Assembly (NCBI RefSeq): GCF_020400585.1
Contig: NZ_JAINVF010000007.1
Coordinates: 62,001-126,000, forward strand
Length of the DNA stretch: 64,000 bases
Origin: Streptomyces sp. NK08204
GTDB taxonomy: Bacteria > Actinomycetota > Actinomycetes > Streptomycetales > Streptomycetaceae
Direction: 5' to 3'
The first letter of the stretch is position 1. The number at the start of each line of letters is the position of its first letter. Made by a program: the position numbers and the translations under genes. Shown one piece after another: positions 44,337 to 52,757 of the stretch. The notes below the pieces were generated by a model that saw nothing but the letters and a program-made list of their open reading frames with translations, searched no databases and had not been told where the DNA came from.

Positions 44337-44903
44337 TCAGCCCAGCTGCCGGTACCGGCCCCGGAAGTACAGCAGCGGTCCGCCCTCCGCGCTCGGCACG
44401 CGCGCGGTCAGCACCCGGCCGATCACCAGCGTGTGGTCGCCGGCCGTCACCCGCTGCTCGGTCCGGCACTCCAGGGTGGCCAGCGCGCCGCCCACCAGCG
44501 GGGCGCCGGTGGCCTCGCCGCGGACGCAGGAGAGGTCCTGGAAGAGGAGACGGTCGCTGATACGGCCCTTCATCGCGAAACGGCCCGCGACGTGCCGCTG
44601 GCTCTCGGCGAGGACGGAGACCGCCCACAGGGGCTGCTCGGTGAGCAGGTCGTCCATCCGCGACCCCTCGCGCAGGCTGACCAGCACCAGCGGCGGGTCC
44701 AGGGAGACGGACACGAAGGCCGTGGCGGTCATGCCCACGTCCTCGACGTCCGGCGCCCCGGGGTCGTCCGGGTCCAGCGGCGGTTCCTGCGCGGTCACCA
44801 GGACCACGCCCGCGGCCAGCCGGGACATCGCTGCCCGGAACTCGTCGTTGCTCACCCCCTCAGCATGCCCGGAGGAGGGTGCGGCGGTCGGGGAAGGGGT
44901 CAT
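44337..44903 (-). CDS. flavin reductase-domain protein
   Basis: A 188-residue FMN-binding split-barrel protein with MTATAFVSVSLDPPLVLVSL and HVAGRFAMKGRISDR, typical of the flavin reductase components of two-component monooxygenases. No monooxygenase gene is adjacent. ATG 44903 is chosen over GTG 44909 and an upstream start. Confidence 0.82.
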   Translation of the reverse strand: MTPSPTAAPSSGHAEGVSNDEFRAAMSRLAAGVVLVTAQEPPLDPDDPGAPDVEDVGMTATAFVSVSLDPPLVLVSLREGSRMDDLLTEQPLWAVSVLAESQRHVAGRFAMKGRISDRLLFQDLSCVRGEATGAPLVGGALATLECRTEQRVTAGDHTLVIGRVLTARVPSAEGGPLLYFRGRYRQLG

Positions 44904-45090
44904 CAGCACGCCGGAAACGCTATTCTCCGCCCGGCACGCCACGCATCGGGCCTCCGCCCGAAGTGAGTCCTAGGACCAGCGACGGGCGTGTTCGTACATC
45001 ATGTGCATCCGTCCGCGACGCCTGCGTTCAGCAAACGGACAGCGAAAATCGCAAAAATGCGGAAACCTTACTCTATTGCCCATCTTTATG

Positions 45091-45106
45091 TGTGACTTGA
45101 GTCACA
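45091..45106. promoter_or_regulatory. palindrome TGTGAC-TTGA-GTCACA before cdgB
   Basis: A perfect 6-base inverted repeat with a 4-base centre lies 100 bases before the cdgB start. BldD binds TNAC-N-C(A/T)GN-GTNA-like dyads and is known to control cdgB in S. coelicolor. The arms fit; the spacing is one base shorter. Confidence 0.45.
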
Positions 45107-45208
45107 AGGGGCGGGAATTGTTGACCCTGTGTACCGAGTGAGCAGCGCGCTGTGATTCAGTGGCTCGGAACCCTTGATTCGCTGCGAGGTCTCGGGGGGA
45201 GGGCGAGC

Positions 45209-46858
45209 ATGGAGACCGAGTCTGAGCCGTACGTCCGTCTTGCATCCCTCCGGCAGCTGCACCAGGCCATGGCCGAAATGAACACGGCACGCAGCCTGGC
45301 GGACACGCTGCAGACCGTCGCCGACGGCGTGGTGCACGCCCTCGGATACGAGATGGCGTGCGTGAACCTCGTACGCGCCGACGGCGACCTCGTCGTCGCC
45401 GCGCTCGCCGGGAACTCCGCCGCCGAGGCCCTGATCACCGGCCGGGTCGGCTCCCGCGACTCCTGGGAGCGACGGCTGACCATGGGCGAGCAGTGGGGCG
45501 ACCTGGTCTTCATACCCCACAGCGAGGGCTGGGTCCTCGACGACGACGACGTCCCGCAATGGTTCACGGACGGACCCGAGCCCCGCTTCGAGGACGAGTG
45601 GCACCCCTCCGACCGGCTCTTCGCCCCCATGTACACCCCGGGCGCCCAGGGCGGCTCCTACGGCGAGCTGCTGGGGGTCCTGTCCGTCGACCGGCCGCGC
45701 AACGGCCGCAGGCCCGGCGCCTGGGGCCGCGAGGCCCTCCAGATGTACGCCTTCCAGGCCGCGATCGCGATCAGCAACGCCCGCCTGCGGTCCAACATGC
45801 AGCGCGCCCTGGTCCGCCTGGAGCGCGAGCAGCAGGCCCTGCGCGCCAGCGAGGAGAGCTTCCGGCAGGCCTTCGAGTACGCCCCCTCCGGCATGGCGAT
45901 CGCCGAGATGGGCGGCGACCAGCACGGCCGGATACTGCGCAGCAACGACGCCCTGTGCCGCCTGCTGGGCCGCCCCGCCTCCGCGATGCGCCGCTACTCC
46001 TTCTCCGACCTCGTCCACCCCGAGGACATCGGCACGCTGCTGCGGACCTCGGCGGAGGGCGGGCGCGCGGAACTGCGCCTCGGCCGCCGGGACGGCACGT
46101 ACGTGTGGGTGTCGCTGCGCAACTCCGTCGTCGCCGACGCGGCCGACGGCCCCCGCTTCCTCCTGACCCACGTCGAGGACATAGAGGAACGCAAACGCCG
46201 CGAGCTGCAGCTCGCGCACCGTGCCTCGCACGACTCCCTGACCGGCCTGCCGAACTCCGCCGAGCTGCGTTCACGCCTGTCCGCCCGACTGTGCAGGCGG
46301 CCCACCCACGCCCTGGAGTCCCTGGACGCGGCCTACGGCCACCCCTCCCACGACCTGTCCACCGGGCACGGCTTCGACTTCGGGCCCGGCGTGGAGGCGT
46401 ACGACGCTTTCGACCACCACGTGCACACCAGCGCCCCCGAGGACGGCCACGACGACGGCACCAAGGGCCTGGCGGTCCTCTTCTGCGACCTCGACGGCTT
46501 CAAGTCGATCAACGACCGTTTCGGCCACAACGCGGGCGACGCCGTCCTCATCGAGGTGGCCCGGCGGCTGTCCCGGGGCGTGCGCGACGGGGACACCGTC
46601 GCCCGGCTCGGCGGCGACGAGTTCGTGATCCTCGCCGACGGCCTCGGCAAGGCCGACGCCCAGGACCTCGCCGTGCGCCTGCGCAACGAGATCATCCAGC
46701 CGATCCGGGCCGAGGGCCGGGCCGTCCGGGTGGGTGCGAGTTTCGGCATCGGATGGGCACACTGCGGCATGACGGCGGACGAAGTGCTGAAGTCAGCCGA
46801 CGAGCGGATGTACGTCGAGAAACGATCTCGTCCCAAACAGCACCGGCGCGCCGGATGA
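45209..46858 (+). CDS. cdgB: GAF-PAS-GGDEF diguanylate cyclase CdgB
   Basis: A 549-residue cytoplasmic signalling enzyme making cyclic di-GMP, which controls development through BldD. GAF domain at about residues 15-195, a short coiled coil (ALVRLEREQQALRASEES), PAS/PAC at about 210-340, and GGDEF at about 350-540 with the intact active motif RLGGDEF. An unusual 60-70 residue His/Asp-rich insert (HPSHDLSTGHGFDFGPGVEA) lies early in the GGDEF domain, between SHDSLTGLPNS and LAVLFCDLDGF. ATG 45209 has GGGGGAGGG upstream. Confidence 0.92.
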   Translation: METESEPYVRLASLRQLHQAMAEMNTARSLADTLQTVADGVVHALGYEMACVNLVRADGDLVVAALAGNSAAEALITGRVGSRDSWERRLTMGEQWGDLVFIPHSEGWVLDDDDVPQWFTDGPEPRFEDEWHPSDRLFAPMYTPGAQGGSYGELLGVLSVDRPRNGRRPGAWGREALQMYAFQAAIAISNARLRSNMQRALVRLEREQQALRASEESFRQAFEYAPSGMAIAEMGGDQHGRILRSNDALCRLLGRPASAMRRYSFSDLVHPEDIGTLLRTSAEGGRAELRLGRRDGTYVWVSLRNSVVADAADGPRFLLTHVEDIEERKRRELQLAHRASHDSLTGLPNSAELRSRLSARLCRRPTHALESLDAAYGHPSHDLSTGHGFDFGPGVEAYDAFDHHVHTSAPEDGHDDGTKGLAVLFCDLDGFKSINDRFGHNAGDAVLIEVARRLSRGVRDGDTVARLGGDEFVILADGLGKADAQDLAVRLRNEIIQPIRAEGRAVRVGASFGIGWAHCGMTADEVLKSADERMYVEKRSRPKQHRRAG

Positions 46859-46976
46859 ACCGCAGGTCAGCGCATTGGTGCAGTGCGGCTCACCCGTTTG
46901 GGGCACCGGGACCGGGTAGGCTCGGCATTCCAGCCTTGTACCGCACCCGCCCGCACCTGTTGAGGAGTACCTAGGG

Positions 46977-47903
46977 ATGACGCCCGGCGACAACGGCCCG
47001 AGCACGCCCGAGGACGACGACCCGTTCGGCTACCTCTACGCCGACGGTCAGGCCCGAGGAGCCCAGCCGCCGTCCGGCGGTTACGGCTACCCGAACTCGG
47101 TCAGCAGGGTGCGTGCGGTGGGCGAGCGGCAGTACGGCCAGCAGCAGGCCGCTCCGTACGGCCAGTCGTCCGTACCCACACAGGGTGCCTACGGCCAGCC
47201 GAACGCCTACTACCAGGCCCCGGAGACCCTGCCCGGCGGCGCCCCGCCCGGCAGCCGGCCCGCGCCGCCCGTTCCCGCCCGCCGTGGCCCGAACACCAAG
47301 GGCCTGCTGATCGGCGCGATCGCGGTGGTCGCGGCGGTCGTCATCGGCATCGGCGCCGCGATGATCAGCGGCGACTCGGGCGACAAGACGGGCAACGACG
47401 CCAACGCCAACCCGGCCCAGTCCCAGGCCGTCTCCCCGACCCCGTCGAGCAGCGCCTCGGCGGCCCCGGGCGAGCTCCCGAAGGCCGACGCCCAGGCCCT
47501 CCAGCTGGCGGGCGGCGCGACCAAGGCCTCGGACGTCACCGGCGCCAAGGCGGCGGGCGGTGTCTACGTGGGCGGCCTCAACACGGTCGGCTCCTCGGTG
47601 ACCTGGACGATCAACGACCTTCCCGAGGCCGGCCCGTACACCCTGTTCATGCAGTACAGCGTGGCCGGCGAGAACCAGTCGATGACGGTGACCGTCAACG
47701 GCAAGGAATTCGGCAGCAAGGTCAACTTCAAGAACTACCGGAGCGCGGCTGACGGCGACTTCGCCAACGGATGGACCCACTCTTTCGTGTGGCCCACCCT
47801 CCAGAAGGGTTCCAACACGATTTCCATCTCCTGCCAGGCCGGCGACAAGTGCAACGTCCTGCTGGATCAGGTGTACCTGAAGAAGGGTCAGGTCACCGGC
47901 TGA
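46977..47903 (+). CDS. membrane-anchored CBM6/35-like protein
   Basis: A 308-residue protein. Residues 1-105 are disordered, Gly/Tyr/Gln/Pro-rich (YGQQQAAPYGQ). One membrane segment (LLIGAIAVVAAVVIGIGAAM) follows and then a Ser/Pro linker. The outer domain from about 165 is a carbohydrate-binding beta-sandwich: YTLFMQYSVAGENQSMTVTV, SHSF-like region and NTISISCQAGDKCNVLLDQV. It probably binds wall or extracellular glycans. It follows cdgB by about 120 bases on the same strand. Confidence 0.75.
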   Translation: MTPGDNGPSTPEDDDPFGYLYADGQARGAQPPSGGYGYPNSVSRVRAVGERQYGQQQAAPYGQSSVPTQGAYGQPNAYYQAPETLPGGAPPGSRPAPPVPARRGPNTKGLLIGAIAVVAAVVIGIGAAMISGDSGDKTGNDANANPAQSQAVSPTPSSSASAAPGELPKADAQALQLAGGATKASDVTGAKAAGGVYVGGLNTVGSSVTWTINDLPEAGPYTLFMQYSVAGENQSMTVTVNGKEFGSKVNFKNYRSAADGDFANGWTHSFVWPTLQKGSNTISISCQAGDKCNVLLDQVYLKKGQVTG

Positions 47904-47988
47904 GGGCGATCCCGCGTCTCTGTTCGGCGCGGCCGGAGGATACAGGGCGGTGGCCCTCACCCGCGTTGCTTGACAGTTGAGGCCGGAC

Positions 47989-48018
47989 GAGGCCGGGTGA
48001 GCGGACTCGCCCGGCCTC
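47989..48018. terminator. bidirectional terminator
   Basis: GAGGCCGGGTGAG / CTCGCCCGGCCTC form a 13-base stem with one T-G pair and loop CGGA between convergent genes. Confidence 0.8.
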
Positions 48019-48038
48019 CGGCGTTTTCCGGGCGAGTG

Positions 48039-48959
48039 TCATGCCGACGCGCTCATGGCGACCCGAGGCAGCAGCTCCTCGTAGGCCGCGGGATCGAACT
48101 CGCCCGCCGTCCGCGCCAGTACGGTCGCCGCGGACAGGGCGACCGCGCGCGTCAGGCGGTCGGGCCAGGAGAGCCGGTCGACCAGGCCCGACAGCAGGGC
48201 CGCCACCGCCGAGTCGCCCGCGCCGGTCGGGTTGCCGCGGACGGGGGCCGGTGGGGCGGCCTGCCAGCGGCCCTCGGGGGTGACGGCCAGCAGGCCGTCT
48301 GCGCCGAGGGAGGTGACCACCGCGTGGGCGCCCCTTCTCCGGGCGTCCTGGGTGGCCCGCAACGGTTCGTGCGAGCCGGTGAGTTCGGCCAGTTCCTCGG
48401 CGTTCGGCTTGATGATGTCGGGCCGGGCCGCGACCCCGCGGCGCAGTGCCTCGCCGCTGGTGTCCAGCAGGACGGGGACCGCGGCGGCGTGGGCCGCGCG
48501 TACCAGGAGCGCGTACGCGCCCACCGGCACCCCCGGCGGCAGACTGCCGCACAGGGCCACCGCGGAGGCGCCGGGCAGCAGTTGCTCGTAGCGGTCCAGG
48601 AAGGCGCCCCACTCGGCCGGCTCTATGTGCGGGCCCGGCTCGTTGAACTGGGTGGTGTCGCCGGACACTTCGTCCACGACGGCGAGCGTGCGCCGGGTCG
48701 CCCCGGCGATCGGCACCAGTGCGTCGGTCAGCCCGGGCACGTCCGCGAGCCGCTCGCGCAGCACCTGACCGGTGGCGCCGCCCGCGAAGCCGGTGACCGT
48801 CGACTCGTGGCCGAGGGCCGCGAGGACCCGGGCCACGTTCACGCCCTTGCCGCCCGGCCGCTCGATGACCTCCTGCACACGGTGCGAGGCGTGCGGGCGC
48901 AGCGACCGCACGCGGTAGGTGAGGTCGACAGCGGTGTTCAGTGTGACCGTGAGGATCAC
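48039..48959 (-). CDS. PfkB-family sugar-phosphate kinase (1-phosphofructokinase/LacC-like)
   Basis: A 306-residue kinase with GGKGVNVARVLAALG (PfkB signature 1), the IIKPNAEEL region and the catalytic NPTGAGDSAVAALLSG with Asp as base. GTG 48959 has GGGAGGT upstream. It lies 114 bases after nagA on the same strand, so an amino-sugar or fructose/tagatose phosphate substrate is likely; the exact one is unknown. Confidence 0.83.
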   Translation of the reverse strand: MILTVTLNTAVDLTYRVRSLRPHASHRVQEVIERPGGKGVNVARVLAALGHESTVTGFAGGATGQVLRERLADVPGLTDALVPIAGATRRTLAVVDEVSGDTTQFNEPGPHIEPAEWGAFLDRYEQLLPGASAVALCGSLPPGVPVGAYALLVRAAHAAAVPVLLDTSGEALRRGVAARPDIIKPNAEELAELTGSHEPLRATQDARRRGAHAVVTSLGADGLLAVTPEGRWQAAPPAPVRGNPTGAGDSAVAALLSGLVDRLSWPDRLTRAVALSAATVLARTAGEFDPAAYEELLPRVAMSASA

Positions 48960-49073
48960 CCGTGCCGACCTCCCTCGCCGCGTCCGCCCTGTACGCCGCG
49001 TCCTCCGCTTTCGCTGTTCGGACACGATCATGCCAAACACACGGCGGTCGGCCCAGACACCGGGAGGGAGAGA

Positions 49074-50216
49074 TCAGCCCAGTTGGGGCGCCACGATCCA
49101 CTCGCCCCGGCGCATCACGCCCTTGAGGTCGAAACCGGCGTCCAGCAGCACCAGGTCCGCGTCCTTGCCCGGTTCCAGCGAGCCGACGCGGTCCTCGAGG
49201 CCGAGCAGGCGGGCCGGGTTGGCGCAGAGGGCGGCCACGGCGTCCTCCACCGGGAGCTTGTCGACGGTCACCGCCCGCTTGAACGCCCGGTCCAGGGTCA
49301 GCGTGGAGCCCGCGATCGAGCCGCCGTGCACCAGCCGGGCCACGCCCTCGCTGACCTCGACCTCCAGCGGGCCCAGCATGTAGCGGCCGTCGCCGATGCC
49401 GGCCGCGTCCATCGCGTCGGTGATGAACGCGACCCGGTCGGCGCCCGCGTGATGGAACGCCAGCTCCAGCGCGGCCGGGTGCAGATGGGTGCCGTCGTTG
49501 ATCAGCTCGACGGTGACCCGTTCGTCCTCCAGCAGGGCGGCGACCGGGCCGGGGGCGCGGTGGAGGAGCGCCGGCATGGCGTTGAAGAGGTGGGTGGCGA
49601 CCGTGGCGCCCGCGTCGATGGCCTCCACGGTCTGCTCGTAGGTGGCGTCCGTGTGGCCGATCGCCGCGATCACGCCGTGCTCCGCGAGCAGCCGTACCGA
49701 GTCGATGCCGCCCGGCAGCTCGGTGGCGAGGGTGACCATCTTCGCCCTGCCGCGCGCCGCGTCGATCAGCTTGCGGACCTCGGCGGGCTCGGGGTCGCGC
49801 AGCAGATCCTCGGAGTGGGCGCCCTTGCGGCACGGGGAGATGAACGGTCCCTCGAAGTGGATGCCCGCGATGTCGCCCTGCTCGGCCAGCTCGCTCAGCA
49901 TCCCGGCCTGCCGCACCAGCAGGTCCATCTCGTCGGTGACGGTCGAGGCGACCAGCGTGGTCGTGCCGTGCAGGCGATGGGTGTGGACGGCCTTCAGCAC
50001 CTCGTCCGGCGTGCCCGAGAAGGACGCTCCGCCGCCGCCGTGGTTGTGGATGTCGACGAACCCGGGCACCAGCCAGTGGCCGGTCACGTCGAGCACCTGG
50101 GCGTCGGCCGGGGCGGCGGCGGCGATGCGCCCGCCGTCCACGGCCACCTGGCCGCTCTCCACGGTTCCGGTGGGCAGCACCACCCGAGCACCTGCGAGAA
50201 CCTTGCTGGCAGCCAT
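49074..50216 (-). CDS. nagA: N-acetylglucosamine-6-phosphate deacetylase
   Basis: A 380-residue amidohydrolase converting GlcNAc-6-P to glucosamine-6-P and acetate. Metal and substrate residues: PGFVDIHNHGGGG, the Glu in IHFEGPFISP, HTDATYEQ, HLFNAM and the catalytic Asp in FITDAMDAAG. The start overlaps the nagK stop (TGATG). The product glucosamine-6-P is a ligand that relieves DasR repression, closing a feedback loop. Confidence 0.93.
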   Translation of the reverse strand: MAASKVLAGARVVLPTGTVESGQVAVDGGRIAAAAPADAQVLDVTGHWLVPGFVDIHNHGGGGASFSGTPDEVLKAVHTHRLHGTTTLVASTVTDEMDLLVRQAGMLSELAEQGDIAGIHFEGPFISPCRKGAHSEDLLRDPEPAEVRKLIDAARGRAKMVTLATELPGGIDSVRLLAEHGVIAAIGHTDATYEQTVEAIDAGATVATHLFNAMPALLHRAPGPVAALLEDERVTVELINDGTHLHPAALELAFHHAGADRVAFITDAMDAAGIGDGRYMLGPLEVEVSEGVARLVHGGSIAGSTLTLDRAFKRAVTVDKLPVEDAVAALCANPARLLGLEDRVGSLEPGKDADLVLLDAGFDLKGVMRRGEWIVAPQLG

Positions 50217-51160
50217 CAGGTGGTTACCTCCGGAGTCGTAGAAGTGGTCGTCAGCAGATCGCGGGCGAGGAGCCCCGCGCCCAGACACCCGGCCGTGTCC
50301 CCCAGCGCGGCGGGGACGATGGCGGGCAGTTTCTGGAAGGTGACCCGTTGCTGGACGGCGGCCCGCAGGGGCTGGAACAACACCTTCCCCGCCTCTGCCA
50401 GCCCGCCACCGATGATCAGCGTCCTCGGGTCCAGCAGGGTGAGCGCGGTGACCAGCCCGTCGGCGAGGGCGTCCACCGCCTCCTGCCAGACCCGGACGGC
50501 ATCCGGGTCACCGGACGCGACGGCCCTGGCGCAGTCGGCCGCGTCCGCTGCCGGGTCCCCGCAGGCCGCGGCCCACGCCTCGCTGACCGCGGACGCGGAG
50601 GCGTACCGCTCCAGACAGCCGCGTTGTCCGCACGGGCAGGGGACGCCCCCCGGTCGTACGACGACATGCCCGATCTCGCCCGCGAAGCCGTGTGCGCCGG
50701 ACTCCACCCGCCCCTCCAGGCCGATGGCGCCGGCGATCCCGGTGCCGAGCGGCACGAACAGGAAGCGGTCGGCGCCCTTGCCCGCGCCGATGCGGCCCTC
50801 GGCGAGTCCGCCGGTGCGCACGTCGTGGCCGAGCGCCACCGGCACCCCGAGCCGCTCGGCCAGCAGCGCCCGCAGCGGCACGTCCCGCCAGCCGAGGTTG
50901 GCCGCGTAGACGGCGACGCCGTTGTCGTCGTCGACGATGCCGGGGACCGCGATGCCCGCGGCGGCGGCCGGTTCGCCGTAGCGCTCGACGCCGTACGCGC
51001 GCAGCTCGGCGGCGAAGTCGAGGATCGTGCCGACCACCGCGTCCGGGCCGCGCTCGCGGCCGGTCGCCCGGCGGGCGCGGTGCAGCAGAGCGCCGTCGTC
51101 ACCGACCAGGGCGGCCTTCATCCCGGTACCGCCCACGTCCAGGGCGATGACATGTCTCAC
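50216..51160 (-). CDS. nagK: N-acetylglucosamine kinase (ROK family)
   Basis: A 314-residue ROK kinase. The ATP motif is ALDVGGTGMKAALV; the zinc-binding ROK motif is GEIGHVVVRPGGVPCPCGQRGC (His and Cys ligands); the catalytic Asp is in LGHDVRTGG. It phosphorylates GlcNAc entering by ABC transport or from wall turnover. It leads the nagK-nagA-pfkB group behind two dre sites. Confidence 0.9.
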   Translation of the reverse strand: MRHVIALDVGGTGMKAALVGDDGALLHRARRATGRERGPDAVVGTILDFAAELRAYGVERYGEPAAAAGIAVPGIVDDDNGVAVYAANLGWRDVPLRALLAERLGVPVALGHDVRTGGLAEGRIGAGKGADRFLFVPLGTGIAGAIGLEGRVESGAHGFAGEIGHVVVRPGGVPCPCGQRGCLERYASASAVSEAWAAACGDPAADAADCARAVASGDPDAVRVWQEAVDALADGLVTALTLLDPRTLIIGGGLAEAGKVLFQPLRAAVQQRVTFQKLPAIVPAALGDTAGCLGAGLLARDLLTTTSTTPEVTT

Positions 51161-51187
51161 GGGGACAGTGTGGCCCTCGGACCCATA

Positions 51188-51203
51188 AGAGGTCTAGTCC
51201 ACT
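51188..51203. promoter_or_regulatory. DasR site (dre) 1 of nagK
   Basis: AGAGGTCTAGTCCACT matches the dre consensus AGTGGTCTAGACCACT at 14 of 16 positions. It is 28 bases before the nagK start codon, ideal for repression. Confidence 0.8.
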
Positions 51204-51205
51204 CA

Positions 51206-51221
51206 CGTGGTATAGACCTTA
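51206..51221. promoter_or_regulatory. DasR site (dre) 2 of nagK
   Basis: CGTGGTATAGACCTTA matches 11 of 16 dre positions and lies directly beside site 1. It also faces the truncated sugar-binding lipoprotein gene. Confidence 0.6.
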
Positions 51222-51267
51222 GTGTCCATATATTGAAACGGTCAGACAGCACGTTGGGGCTTTGACG

Positions 51268-51564
51268 GTGGATCGGCGCCGGCGTACGGCAGGAACGATC
51301 GCGGCGGTGTCCGCACGGGGCATGACGGTGGCCCTCGGCGGCTGCGGGAGCACCGGCTCCTCCGACGTGACCCTCAGACTGGTCGCGGCCGACTACGGCG
51401 ACTCGGCGGCCAACAGCTCCAAGAAGTACTGGGACGCCCTCGTCACGGCGTACGAGGCCAGGCACCCGGGCGTGCGGATCGACGTCAGCGTCTACTCCTG
51501 GAACGACGTCGACGCCAAGGTCAAGGAGATGGTCGACGCCGGACACGCCCCCGACCTGGCGCAA
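51268..51564 (+). pseudogene. truncated ABC sugar-binding lipoprotein
   Basis: About 99 residues of an extracellular solute-binding protein: signal and lipobox (ALGGC), then VTLRLVAADYG, YEARHPGVRIDVSVYSW and DVDAKVKEMVDAGHAPDLAQ. Full-length relatives have about 420 residues; here the sequence leaves the family abruptly after DLAQ and runs into the DUF3263 gene in another frame. A deletion of about 1 kb seems to have removed the rest. GTG start; the dre sites lie in its promoter region. Confidence 0.75.
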
Positions 51565-51574
51565 CGGCGTTACG

Positions 51575-51808
51575 GTGGCCGACATGGAACTCGGGCACCG
51601 CGAACAGGCCATCCTCGCGCTGGAGCGCCGGAGCTTCACCGGCCCCGGCGCGAAGGAGCGGGCGATACGCGAGGAGCTGGGCCTGGCGCCCGTGCGCTAC
51701 TACCAACTGCTCAACGCCCTGCTGGACGACGAGCGGGCGCTCGCCCACGACCCGGTCACGGTCAACCGCCTGCGCCGGATCCGGCAGGCACGCCGGGCCG
51801 AGCGCTGA
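51575..51808 (+). CDS. DUF3263 family small protein
   Basis: A 77-residue basic helical protein (LGHREQAILALERRSFTGPG, then YYQLLNALLDDERAL and RRIRQARRAER). It fits a small HTH-like actinobacterial family of unknown role. The start is GTG 51575 or ATG 51584. It sits immediately after the truncated lipoprotein gene, so its own promoter may have been lost or replaced. Confidence 0.75.
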   Translation: MADMELGHREQAILALERRSFTGPGAKERAIREELGLAPVRYYQLLNALLDDERALAHDPVTVNRLRRIRQARRAER

Positions 51809-51884
51809 CACCGACGGCGCAATGCCGGGCCGACAGCCGCCGTTCGGGGAGTGACCCAGGCGCCCACTGGATAGTGTCGGCTGT

Positions 51885-52718
51885 ATGGACCTTCTGCCGA
51901 CCCCGCTGACCCAGCCCGGCCGGGACGGACTGGCGGCACTGCTGGCAAGCCCCCGCACCGCCACGATCGCCCTCGACTTCGACGGCACGCTGGCCCCGAT
52001 CGTCGCCGACCCCGAGCAGGCCCGCGCCCACCCCGACGCCGTTCCCGCACTCAGCGCGCTCGCCCCGAAGGTGGCCTCCGTCGCCGTGATCACCGGCCGG
52101 CCCGCCGGGGTCGCGGTGCGCTACGGCGGCTTCGCGGGCGTCCCCGCCCTCGAGCACCTCGTCGTCCTCGGCCACTACGGCGCCGAGCGCTGGGACGCGG
52201 TCACCGGCACCGTCAGCGCACCGGCCCCGCACCCCGGCGTGGCCGCGGTCCGCGCCGAACTGCCCGGCCTGCTGGACAGGATCGGCGCCTGGCACGGCGT
52301 GTGGATCGAGGAGAAGGGCCGCGCGGTCGCCGTCCACACCCGTCGCGCCGACGACCCCGAGGCCGCCTTCGAGGCCCTGCGCGGCCCCCTCACCGACCTG
52401 GCCACCCGGCACGGCCTGATCCTCGAGCCGGGCCGCCTGGTCCTGGAACTGCGCCCGCCCGGCACGGACAAGGGCGTGGCCCTCCTCGACCACGTGCGCA
52501 CCACCGGCGCCGGGTGCGTCGTCTACGCGGGCGACGACCTGGGCGACCTGCCCGCCTACGCGGCCGTCGACAAACTCCGCTCCGAGGGCATCCCCGGCCT
52601 CCTGGTGTGCAGCGGCAGCACGGAGGTCACGGAACTGGCGGAAAGAGCGGACGTGGTCGTGGACGGCCCACAGGGCGTCGTGGGCCTGCTGCGGACGCTG
52701 GCGGCCCGGTTGCCTTGA
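51885..52718 (+). CDS. otsB: trehalose-6-phosphate phosphatase
   Basis: A 277-residue HAD phosphatase completing trehalose synthesis. The nucleophile motif is ALDFDGTLAPI, motif II VITGRP, the Lys in GTDKGVALL, and motif IV VYAGDDLGD. TAGTGT just upstream suggests a leaderless mRNA. It is convergent with otsA. Confidence 0.9.
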   Translation: MDLLPTPLTQPGRDGLAALLASPRTATIALDFDGTLAPIVADPEQARAHPDAVPALSALAPKVASVAVITGRPAGVAVRYGGFAGVPALEHLVVLGHYGAERWDAVTGTVSAPAPHPGVAAVRAELPGLLDRIGAWHGVWIEEKGRAVAVHTRRADDPEAAFEALRGPLTDLATRHGLILEPGRLVLELRPPGTDKGVALLDHVRTTGAGCVVYAGDDLGDLPAYAAVDKLRSEGIPGLLVCSGSTEVTELAERADVVVDGPQGVVGLLRTLAARLP

Positions 52719-52757
52719 GGCGGCTGCGGCCGGTCGTACCGCCAGGGCGTCCTGCCG

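Noticed and set aside
47970..50909. 979-residue plus-strand frame opposite pfkB-nagA-nagK
   Set aside because: Antisense shadow of three well-supported enzymes.
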